Part shown: in pieces, positions 1-6,496 of the stretch
Numbering within the stretch: the stretch's first letter is position 1
Layout of the letters: each line of letters begins with the position of its first letter
Assembly: GCA_041744735.1 (NCBI GenBank)
Contig: JBGTKH010000182.1
Location: 1-9,536, forward strand
DNA length: 9,536 bases
Origin: JBGTKH01 sp041744735
Lineage (GTDB): Bacteria; Planctomycetota; Planctomycetia; Pirellulales; Pirellulaceae
Direction: 5' to 3'
Made by a program: the position numbers and the translations under genes
Notes under the pieces: generated by a model
The model's database searches: none
Seen by the model: only the letters and a program-made list of their open reading frames with translations
Told to the model about the DNA's origin: nothing

Positions 1-680
1 TGAGTCGCATCCGCGGCCGCGACGACCTGTCGTGCTGCGCGCGGCTCGAACAGCACAGCGGCCAGAGACCCATCGACAAACAAGCGAGCGGGACCGTTCG
101 AGGCTCCGTTGAGCGGCGACGAGCCTAACGCCGGACCACCGCCGACAAACAACGCGTTGCGGCTGACCTCGACCACGTCGCCGCGCGTGTCTTGAATCCG
201 GCCGTCGTGTTTGTTGTAAATCAAACCCGCATTGAACGACGGAATCCACAATGCACTGGCCGCATTCATGCGCGCCTGAGCTTCGCGAACCCGCTCGACC
301 GCCAGCGCGATCTGCAAATTATTCGCACCGGCCAATCGCAACGCCGTGGGCAGATCGATCGGATAACAATCCTCCGGCACCGTGGTTTGCGACCTGCTGT
401 CCGATGGCAGCAGTTCATCCGGTGTCGGAAGCGGGGCCGCGGTTTGCACTCTGGCCAGTGTGGTCGTTTGGTCGCGACTCTCGTCGGTGCCTTGAACTTC
501 CTGCTGTGCAGCCGACAGCTCTGCTCTGACTGCACTCGACGAATGTACGCGACTCTCGACCGGCGACGTACTAAAATCCGGGTGTGGTGGAATGAGGCAA
601 CCTTGGGTGATGGCCAATGCGCACAGCAGTAAAATGACGAGCGACTTCTGTCGCCACGTGGTTTCCTGCCGTCGTTTCAT
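1..680 (-). CDS. TolC-family outer-membrane efflux factor, lipoprotein-like (3' end beyond window)
   Basis: Outer-membrane channel component of a tripartite efflux pump, inferred from context and an N-terminal TolC-like segment. Read leftward from ATG at 680, the frame stays open for 226 codons to the window edge, so the C-terminal part, including most of the TolC helical repeats, is not visible. A GGAGG ribosome-binding site lies 7 bases before the ATG. Residues 1-28 have a basic start (KRR), a hydrophobic stretch (about 14-24) and Cys28 in I-T-Q-G-C, an imperfect lipobox with Gln at -2, suggesting a lipid-anchored protein. A polar Ser/Thr/Gln/Pro-rich linker covers about 29-103. The segment PIDLPTALRLAGANNLQIAL (106-125) followed by VERVREAQARMNAASALWIP is the usual opening helix of TolC/OprM-type factors. 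It is third in the set after permease and adaptor, 96 bases beyond the adaptor stop. The family call is fairly secure; the substrate is unknown. Confidence 0.82.
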   Translation of the reverse strand, partial: MKRRQETTWRQKSLVILLLCALAITQGCLIPPHPDFSTSPVESRVHSSSAVRAELSAAQQEVQGTDESRDQTTTLARVQTAAPLPTPDELLPSDSRSQTTVPEDCYPIDLPTALRLAGANNLQIALAVERVREAQARMNAASALWIPSFNAGLIYNKHDGRIQDTRGDVVEVSRNALFVGGGPALGSSPLNGASNGPARLFVDGSLAAVLFEPRAARQVVAAADAT

Positions 681-776
681 TGCTAGCCCTCCGTGGCCGT
701 TAAACTCCGTGCAACCCGTACATTTTATCAACTATCGACGCGAGCGGTCGAAATGTGAAGTGATTTGCTTCGTGAG
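681..776 (-). other. Adaptor to outer-membrane-factor intergenic gap
   Basis: This 96-base gap separates the adaptor stop (TAA at 779-777) from the outer-membrane-factor start. It holds the GGAGG ribosome-binding site (688-692). A TAAAAT string on the minus strand (727-722) resembles a -10 box, but no matching -35 box sits 16-18 bases upstream, so I do not call a promoter. I see no strong hairpin followed by a T-run, so co-transcription with the adaptor is likely. It is also one of the few gaps here without a palindromic repeat. Confidence 0.5.
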
Positions 777-2114
777 TTAGATTTCGCCCACGGATGGCAC
801 GGGTGTTACTTTGTGGCCGTCGGAGAGTTGGCCGCCGCCGGCGCGGACGATTTGTTCGTGGCCTTCGAGGCCCGTGGCAATGCCGACAATCGTGCCGTCT
901 TGATAGTTCGTAGTCACTACTCGTTTGCGGCACACGCCGTCTTCGACAACGTACACGAACGTCGCCGCTCCGTCGATCAACAAGGCCGACGACGGGATGA
1001 CCGACGTCTGCGGCATCTCTTCAAGATACAGCGTTACGTAGCCGTAATAGCCGGGCAGCAGGCGATGCTCCGGATTCTCTAAATCAATCTCCACGCGCAT
1101 CATGCGCGAGGTGGCATCGAGAGACGAGGAATAGCGAGTGACTTGGCCCACGAATTTTTCGCCCGGCAGCACGTTGACTCGGTCCAGCACGGCCCGGTCG
1201 CCGCGGTCGAGCCAGCGGACTTCGCTCATCGACAGATCGACGAACACGCGCACCACGTCCGTGCGCGTGACCGTGAGCAGCGGCTTGGCGGCGCTGTTGC
1301 CTTGTGCCGGCTGAATGAAAGCGCCCCGATGCACCCAGCGTTTAATGACCAGCCCGTCGAACGGCGCCGTTATTGAGGAGTATTGCACGAGCGCTTGCAC
1401 GCGCTCGTAATCGGCCTGCGCCACGTCCACTCGCGCCACGACACTGGCGTGATCGGACTTGGCTTTGTCCAAACTCGCCTTGACCGCGCTGACGCCGGCT
1501 TCACTGGTGCAAATGCGAGCGGCGATGCTGGCCAATGCGGCCTCGGCGGCGTCGTGCTGAAACGTGACCTCATCCAGTCGCTGCGCCACCACAGATCCGC
1601 GATCGACAAGCTGCCGCGTGCGATTCAATTCAGCGACGCGGAATTGCAGATCCGCTTCTTTCTCGCCGCGCAGCGTCTTCGCCTCGTCGCGCATCGCTTC
1701 GGCGCGCACGACTTCGGCTTCCTCTTGGCGGATCGCGGCCAGTGCCTGATCGACGTCGGCCTCGGCCCTCGCGATTTCGGCTTTCTTTTGCTCCAACTCC
1801 TTGAGCATTTCCGGCACGTACAGCTTCGCCAGCTCTTGCCCTTTGGTCACGCGGTCGCCAATGTCGACGTAAATCTCTTCCAAATAGCCGCCGACCTTCG
1901 CGAACAACTCGGCCGTTTCAAATCCTTCGACCGAGCCGGGAATCTCGACCGACTGTGTCAGGTCACGCTGTTGGACGGCCACGGTTTCCACACGTACCGG
2001 TTCCGCGAAGCCGGAGTTGTCGGCATCCGTTGGCGTGCCGCGCGAAGTGACTTGGCCGCAGCCGGTGACAGACATAAAAGCAACCGCAATTAGAATTCTT
2101 TCAACATTCCTCAT
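777..2114 (-). CDS. RND efflux periplasmic adaptor (HlyD/MFP family), lipoprotein
   Basis: Periplasmic membrane-fusion protein bridging the RND permease and the outer-membrane channel. With ATG at 2114 it is 445 residues, normal for the family. I chose this start because AGGAG (2122-2126) lies 7 bases upstream. An ATG five codons earlier (2129) overlaps the permease stop as ATGA but has only a weak GAAG before it. Residues 1-19 form a lipoprotein signal ending in V-T-G-Cys19. About 52-100 is the first half of the barrel-sandwich (lipoyl) domain (VGGYLEEIYVDIGDRVTKGQ). About 101-245 is a long Ala/Glu/Lys/Arg-rich coiled-coil hairpin. SITAPFDGLVIKRWVHRGAF (247-266) closes the lipoyl domain. A beta-barrel domain covers about 275-365 and a membrane-proximal domain about 370-445. 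It is co-translated with, or immediately follows, the permease gene. The substrate cannot be read from the sequence. Confidence 0.93.
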   Translation of the reverse strand: MRNVERILIAVAFMSVTGCGQVTSRGTPTDADNSGFAEPVRVETVAVQQRDLTQSVEIPGSVEGFETAELFAKVGGYLEEIYVDIGDRVTKGQELAKLYVPEMLKELEQKKAEIARAEADVDQALAAIRQEEAEVVRAEAMRDEAKTLRGEKEADLQFRVAELNRTRQLVDRGSVVAQRLDEVTFQHDAAEAALASIAARICTSEAGVSAVKASLDKAKSDHASVVARVDVAQADYERVQALVQYSSITAPFDGLVIKRWVHRGAFIQPAQGNSAAKPLLTVTRTDVVRVFVDLSMSEVRWLDRGDRAVLDRVNVLPGEKFVGQVTRYSSSLDATSRMMRVEIDLENPEHRLLPGYYGYVTLYLEEMPQTSVIPSSALLIDGAATFVYVVEDGVCRKRVVTTNYQDGTIVGIATGLEGHEQIVRAGGGQLSDGHKVTPVPSVGEI

Positions 2115-2121
2115 CCGCGTG

Positions 2122-2126
2122 CTCCT
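2122..2126 (-). promoter_or_regulatory. Ribosome-binding site deciding the adaptor start
   Basis: AGGAG on the minus strand lies 7 bases before the ATG at 2114. It overlaps the permease stop codon (TGA 2128-2126) by one base, so ribosomes finishing the permease would pass directly over it. This favours the internal ATG over the overlapping ATG at 2129 and points to translational coupling. Confidence 0.6.
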
Positions 2127-5100
2127 CATTGACTTGCTTCAGCCGCGACGGCAGCCGGCGGTTGTTTGATTAGCGAGTACATGCAGGGTACGACAAACTT
2201 CGGCAGCAGCGTTGCGGCGATCACACCGCCGACGATCGTTAGTGCCAAGGGTTGATCGGCGTCGCTGCCGGCAAATCCGACGGCCATCGGCAGCAGCGCC
2301 AGGATCGTCGTCACCGAAGTCATCAAGATCGGCCGGAAGCGCACGATCGCTGCTTCGTAAACGGCCTCTTCCGGCGACTTACCTTCACGCACTCGCTCGT
2401 CGGCGAAGTCCAGCAGCACGATCGAGTACTCGACCACGATGCCCATCATCATGATGATGCCCATCAGCGACTGGATGTTCAGATGCGTGCCCGTGCACCA
2501 CATGATCACGGCCACGCCGACCAAGCCCAACGGGATCGTGGCCATCACCACCCACGGCGTGGCGAACGATCGCAGCAGGGCCACCATCACCAGAAAAATC
2601 AGCATCGCCGCGACCGCCATGCCGCCTGCGAATTGCCAGAACGCCGCGCGCATGCTGCGCACCTCGCCCTGCATTTCGATCGTGTAGCCTTTGCCGGCGT
2701 ATTTGGGGCCGAAGAGTTCGTAGACTTGGCCGCGCTCGGTGGTTGACGAGACAAGTTTCAGTTCGGAGTCGGCCTCCAGCCGCCGCTCGATGGCCGCCAC
2801 GACCGAGCCCACGTCGTGCCCCGGCTCGACATTCGCGTAGATGTCGGTCGCGCGAGTGATGTTGCGATGACTGATCACAGCCGGGCCCGTCTTCTGCTCG
2901 ATGTGAGCCAGGTTGCGTAGCGGCACCGGCTGTTTGCTGCCGTCGCCGGTCACCGGAATGTTGAGCAGCGTGTCGAGCGAATTGATGTCCTTCTCCTCAT
3001 ACTGCACGCCCATGAAATAGTGATTGCCGTTCCGCGGATCGATCCAGAACGCGGGCTCGAAGTTGATCGAGCTGTTGGTGGCGCTGACCAGGTTCTTCAT
3101 CACGTCGTCGACCGAAACGCCTTGATACGCGGCCAAAATGCGGTCCATCTGCACGTCCAGAATCGGATAATCCATTCGTTGAGCGATGCGCACGTCCACG
3201 GCGCCGTTGACTTGCCGGGCCTGATCGGCGATCAGCCGCGCGATGTCCTGCGATGTTTTCAAATCCGACCCGGTGATTTGAAAATGGATCGGCGAGGGCT
3301 CGCCCATGTTCAACGCCGCCGTCAACATTCCGCCCGTGTCGAACGCAAACTCGACGCTGGGAAACTGGTGGTTCAGCTCCTTGCGCAGTTCGGTCACGAC
3401 GTCAAACACATCGGGCCGGCCGGACTTTTCCTTGAGCTGCACGAGCATGAAAGCGTCCATCGGTCCCGTGTTGGGCGTGTAAGCCGCTGGCCAGTCCATG
3501 AGCACGCCGATGTTGGAGATCAGCATCTGCAGGTGCGACTCGGGATGCTGCTCCTGCCGCAGCGCGAATGCGGGATCTGGCGTGCCGAGTCGCTCGATGA
3601 CGACTCGTTCGATTCGCTGCAATGTCTCTTCGCTGCGTTCGATCCGCGTCCCCGACGGCAGCCGCACGTACAGGGTGAACTGGCCGCTATCGATCGACGG
3701 GAATAGCTCCTGACCAGTCCGCGACAGCAGCACCATCGACGCGGCGAAAATCAACACCGACCCCAATAGCACCGCATACTTCCACCGCAGTGTGCGGCGC
3801 AGCAGCCAACCATAGCCGTGAATGATCGGCGCCAGCCATGTGTGCTCTTCGTCGCGAAGCGTCGACATGCCGCGCACCCCGAGCAACTTCATCGCGCACA
3901 CCGGCACAAAGAAAATGGCCACTAAGTACGACGCGACGACGGCAAACGTAACGGCCACGGCCAACGGCGTAAACAGAAATCGTGCGATGCCCGACAGAAA
4001 CACGATGGGATAGAACACGATGCAAAACGTGATGGTGGAAACGAGAATCGGCAGAGCCACCTCGCGCGTGCCGTCCACAGCGGCGTCGAACGAGGTCTTG
4101 CCCATCCGCGAGTGGCGCACGATGTTCTCCAGCACCACGATCGATTGGTCCACTAGAATCCCAACTGCCAATGCCAGCCCGCCCAACGTCATCGCGTTCA
4201 GCGTATCGCCCGTATAAAACAGGCCGATCAGCGCCGCCAGAATCGACAGCGGAATCGCCAGCAGAATGATCACCGTCAGCCGAAGGTTGCGGAGAAATAG
4301 CACGACGATCAAGCCGGCCAACACGGCGCCTAAGCCCGCGGCCACTTGCAGGCCGGTGATGCTTTCGCGAACGCCGATCGACTGGTCCATCACGACACTC
4401 AACACCAGAGTTTGCATCTTTGGATTGTCGGAATTCATTTCTTTCAGCCGAGCCAGAATCCGCGACAGCCGGTCGTTGATCGCGTCGACGATTTCGATCG
4501 TGTTCGCACCGGGCTGGCGATAGATCGGAATGTAAACCTGCCGAGCTCCGTTGATCCGCACGACGTTGGTTTGAATCTGTCCCGCGTCGCGAACTTCGCC
4601 CACGTCGCGCATCAGCACGGGAGCGCCGTTGACGACCTTGATCGGCGTGTAGTTCAGCTTCTCGACTGTGTCGGGCAGCGCGTTGGTGAAGATTTGAAAG
4701 TCGATGTCGCCCATCTTGGCGTTGCCGGCGGGAATCAAGACGTTTTGTTTGAGCAGCGCTTCCTGGACGTCCATCAGCGACAGACCGCGGGCGTCCAGCT
4801 TCTCGCGATCGACGTAGGCCAGGATGCGCCGCAGCTTGCCGCCGTAAACCGCAGGCGCGATCACGCCTTGAATGGATTGCAGTCGATTGCGCAGCTCGAA
4901 GTAGGCGATGTCGTACAGTTCCTTTTCGTTCATCTCCGTGCTGGAGACGCTGACCAGACACAACGGCACGGAGGCGGTGGGATCGAAAGGCATGACCATC
5001 GGCGGGATCGTGCCGGGCGGCAGGTAGAACATGTCGCTGACGGCGTAGCTGGTCACTTGGCTCATCGCCGTGTCCATCGAGATGTCTTCGCGGAAGAAGT

Positions 5101-5371
5101 CCTTGACCACGCACACGCCCAGCATCGCCTTGGCCTCTTGATGCTCGATGCCCACCGACTGGCCGGTCCAGCGTTCCATGCGGCTCATGATGTCGCGTTC
5201 CATCACTTCCGGCGGCATGCCGGGGTAGAACGTCACGATCTGCACCGCGGGCGTCTTGAAGATCGGCAGCAAGTCCGCGGGAATCTGCTGATATGAGACC
5301 ACGCCAATGACCAATATCATCAGCGCAACCACCAGCACCATGTACGGGTTTTTCAAAGCGGCTTGAATCAT
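2126..5371 (-). CDS. RND-superfamily efflux permease (AcrB/CusA-like)
   Basis: Inner-membrane proton-driven pump subunit of 1081 residues, close to the usual RND length. I start at ATG 5371 (MIQAALKNPYMV). AGGA lies 10 bases upstream, and the RND first helix begins about 10 residues in. Longer in-frame starts lie inside palindromic repeats. Helix 1 spans about 11-30, a first porter domain about 31-340, helices 2-6 about 345-530, helix 7 from about 530, a second porter domain to about 905, and helices 8-12 after that. The segments YPGMPPEVMERDI and MERWTGQSVGIEHQEA are typical of the family. In helix 4 the usual Asp pair is Asp408-Gln409 (GILVDQSIVVLENI). In helix 10 the AcrB Lys940 position is Glu981 (GIVVEYSIVLLDFA). 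Helix 11 keeps R-F-R-P-I-L-M-T. The single Asp plus helix-10 Glu recalls heavy-metal exporters such as CusA, but substrate class is not established. It is first in the permease-adaptor-channel set. Confidence 0.93.
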   Translation of the reverse strand: MIQAALKNPYMVLVVALMILVIGVVSYQQIPADLLPIFKTPAVQIVTFYPGMPPEVMERDIMSRMERWTGQSVGIEHQEAKAMLGVCVVKDFFREDISMDTAMSQVTSYAVSDMFYLPPGTIPPMVMPFDPTASVPLCLVSVSSTEMNEKELYDIAYFELRNRLQSIQGVIAPAVYGGKLRRILAYVDREKLDARGLSLMDVQEALLKQNVLIPAGNAKMGDIDFQIFTNALPDTVEKLNYTPIKVVNGAPVLMRDVGEVRDAGQIQTNVVRINGARQVYIPIYRQPGANTIEIVDAINDRLSRILARLKEMNSDNPKMQTLVLSVVMDQSIGVRESITGLQVAAGLGAVLAGLIVVLFLRNLRLTVIILLAIPLSILAALIGLFYTGDTLNAMTLGGLALAVGILVDQSIVVLENIVRHSRMGKTSFDAAVDGTREVALPILVSTITFCIVFYPIVFLSGIARFLFTPLAVAVTFAVVASYLVAIFFVPVCAMKLLGVRGMSTLRDEEHTWLAPIIHGYGWLLRRTLRWKYAVLLGSVLIFAASMVLLSRTGQELFPSIDSGQFTLYVRLPSGTRIERSEETLQRIERVVIERLGTPDPAFALRQEQHPESHLQMLISNIGVLMDWPAAYTPNTGPMDAFMLVQLKEKSGRPDVFDVVTELRKELNHQFPSVEFAFDTGGMLTAALNMGEPSPIHFQITGSDLKTSQDIARLIADQARQVNGAVDVRIAQRMDYPILDVQMDRILAAYQGVSVDDVMKNLVSATNSSINFEPAFWIDPRNGNHYFMGVQYEEKDINSLDTLLNIPVTGDGSKQPVPLRNLAHIEQKTGPAVISHRNITRATDIYANVEPGHDVGSVVAAIERRLEADSELKLVSSTTERGQVYELFGPKYAGKGYTIEMQGEVRSMRAAFWQFAGGMAVAAMLIFLVMVALLRSFATPWVVMATIPLGLVGVAVIMWCTGTHLNIQSLMGIIMMMGIVVEYSIVLLDFADERVREGKSPEEAVYEAAIVRFRPILMTSVTTILALLPMAVGFAGSDADQPLALTIVGGVIAATLLPKFVVPCMYSLIKQPPAAVAAEASQ

Positions 5372-5385
5372 TTTTTTACCATCCT

Positions 5386-5490
5386 GGTTCCCAAGCTCCG
5401 GCTTGGGAACCGGTGTCCTCGAAGCTCTGCTTCCGGCATCGTGAAGCGGAGCTTCCGGTAGTTGCGTTCCCAAGCTGGAGCTTGGGAACG
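5386..5490. repeat. Cluster of three palindromes between anti-sigma and permease genes
   Basis: Three hairpin-forming units are packed into 105 bases. 5386-5411 has 11-base perfect arms (GGTTCCCAAGC and its complement) around TCCG. 5421-5433 and 5443-5455 form 13-base arms with one mismatch, and each arm is itself a small palindrome (GAAGC...GCTTC). 5465-5490 has 12-base perfect arms (CGTTCCCAAGCT and its complement) around GG. The outer two units share the GTTCCCAAGCT core and are near-copies, so alternative long-range pairing is possible. I recall GTTCCCAAGCT-type repeats as dispersed elements in planctomycetes and some cyanobacteria. None of the units is followed by a T-run on the minus strand, so a plain intrinsic terminator is unlikely. 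The cluster fills most of the 155-base gap and ends 15 bases before the permease ATG. Confidence 0.85.
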
Positions 5491-5526
5491 AGAGTGTTGA
5501 AACGTGTTCGGTGGCATTTTCAGAAA

Positions 5527-6330
5527 CTATGCCGACGGCGGCCGATTCGCGTGGTCCTCCGGATACGTCCCATAGGCACGCAGCACTCGCAGTAGCCGGG
5601 CGGCGTCAAGTTGGCCGATCACAAGCACGATGTTGCGGTCGATTTCGCCCAGCACCATTTGATAGTCGCCCTCGCGGCATTGATGGGTCTTCTCGCGCAT
5701 CAGCGCCTGCTGCTGATGCGGAAAGTGCAGCAAGCTCTCTCGCGGCAGAATGAACACAGACACCTGGCGGCCATCGACCTCGCCCAGCACATAGGCCGCT
5801 TCGTCATCGGCCAGTTTGCAAACGCCGCCGCCGCGCACGTCGAAGCCCGCGTCCTTGCGCGGCGGGCAGCGCACGGCGAAGGTCACGCGGCGGCGCAGAT
5901 AATCTTCGACTTCGTGGTCTGACTTGCTGGCGAACTCGACCGCTTCGCGACCGTCGAGCAGTGCCGCGTGGCGTGTGACCGACAACTTGGCAAGATCATC
6001 AGCACCTGCGTTTGTGCCGAAGCGCCAAACGCCGAACAAAATCAGAACACCGGCAGCCACGGTCAAAGCCGCGCTGATTAACAGCCACCGCTTGGCAGAA
6101 ACGGCGCGCGACAATTCGGTTTGAACCAGAACTTTTCGCCACAATTGCGGCGACGGCGGCTGCGGGCCAAGCTGTTGGCGCAGCCGGTCTTCCAACTGGC
6201 TTTGTTGGAAGTACCACTTGGCACACTTCGCGCAGGTCTGGAGATGTTCGTTCAACTGCATGAGCAGCGGCGCGTCACCCTCGGAGTCGTAATATAACTG
6301 CCAATGCTGGCGAACGTCTTCACAGTTCAT
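5527..6330 (-). CDS. Membrane-anchored zinc-finger (ZAS-type) anti-sigma factor
   Basis: Likely holds the upstream ECF sigma factor inactive at the membrane. The protein is 267 residues. Residues 1-36 carry the zinc-binding anti-sigma pattern Cys3 ... His29-x3-Cys33-x2-Cys36 (EHLQTCAKC), the hallmark of the ZAS domain. Residues 45-78 are a linker rich in Gln and Pro. A single membrane helix spans about 82-103 (WLLISAALTVAAGVLILFGV). The remaining roughly 160 residues would lie outside the cytoplasm and may form the sensor; they contain Cys at the VRCPPRK and GGGVCKL segments and a tail ending NRPPSA. I do not recognise a named sensor fold there. The ATG at 6330 is preceded by AGGTG 5 bases away. 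It follows the sigma gene on the same strand, the standard arrangement for a sigma/anti-sigma pair, but the gap carries a repeat element. The role is inferred from motif and position. Confidence 0.85.
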   Translation of the reverse strand: MNCEDVRQHWQLYYDSEGDAPLLMQLNEHLQTCAKCAKWYFQQSQLEDRLRQQLGPQPPSPQLWRKVLVQTELSRAVSAKRWLLISAALTVAAGVLILFGVWRFGTNAGADDLAKLSVTRHAALLDGREAVEFASKSDHEVEDYLRRRVTFAVRCPPRKDAGFDVRGGGVCKLADDEAAYVLGEVDGRQVSVFILPRESLLHFPHQQQALMREKTHQCREGDYQMVLGEIDRNIVLVIGQLDAARLLRVLRAYGTYPEDHANRPPSA

Positions 6331-6344
6331 GGGTCACCTATGTC

Positions 6345-6385
6345 TTTGGACTGCGGCGACTCGTCGCCGCTTTAGGAGTTTTGGA
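6345..6385 (+). repeat. ECGDSSPL-type palindromic repeat, copy A
   Basis: Left arm of the element, in plus orientation, ending 14 bases before the anti-sigma start. It differs from copy B at 4 of 41 positions and from the third copy (8687-8727) at 4. The palindromic core is identical in all three. Read in one frame the core encodes C-G-D-S-S-P, a peptide I recall recurring in planctomycete protein predictions. Confidence 0.8.
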
Positions 6386-6455
6386 TCGCCACGCCGAATT
6401 GCACACGACTTCGACTCCCACATCCGATGAAAGGACACGACCCGCCCGGTCAACG

Positions 6456-6496
6456 TCCCAAATTCCTAAGGCGGCGACGAGTCGCCGCACTCCAAA
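6456..6496 (-). repeat. ECGDSSPL-type palindromic repeat, copy B, overlapping sigma 3' end
   Basis: Right arm of the element, inverted relative to copy A. Its minus-strand reading provides the final codons of the sigma factor (L-E-C-G-D-S-S-P-P, then stop). The coding end of that gene is therefore repeat-derived rather than part of the ancestral sigma sequence. Confidence 0.8.

Larger units (their letters stand above)
6345..6496. mobile_element. MITE-like element: inverted 41-base palindromic repeats around a 70-base core
   Basis: Two 41-base copies of the same repeat face each other: 6345-6385 (+) and 6456-6496 (-). They match at 37 of 41 positions. Each contains the 18-base palindrome GCGGCGACTCGTCGCCGC (6353-6370 and 6471-6488), flanked by TTTGGA on one side and TTAGGA on the other. 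The 70 bases between encode nothing recognisable. The layout resembles a small non-autonomous element with terminal inverted repeats. No target-site duplication is convincing: GGGTC lies at 6331-6335 and 6497-6501, but the left copy is 9 bases away from the repeat. The right end supplies the last codons of the sigma factor gene. A minus-strand transcript through it could fold into a long stem with a 70-base loop between the sigma and anti-sigma coding regions. Confidence 0.6.

Noticed and set aside
192..632. 146-codon plus-strand open frame at the left end
   Set aside because: Opposite the outer-membrane-factor gene, whose frame has a lipoprotein signal and a TolC-like helix; the plus frame is Arg/Cys-rich and unrecognisable.
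3687..5114. 475-codon minus-strand open frame overlapping the permease
   Set aside because: Arg/Asp/Gly/His-rich alternate frame of the GC-rich permease gene, with no domain-like segment.
4346..5296. 316-codon plus-strand open frame opposite the permease
   Set aside because: Antisense shadow with a repetitive His/Asp/Arg composition and no ribosome-binding site.
5372..5473. 34-residue N-terminal extension of the permease from ATG 5473
   Set aside because: It is encoded by the palindrome cluster, is Pro/Arg-rich and polar, and the conserved RND start follows ATG 5371 with its own ribosome-binding site.
5386..5490. CRISPR array
   Set aside because: Three palindromic units of differing sequence with no regular spacers and no cas genes.
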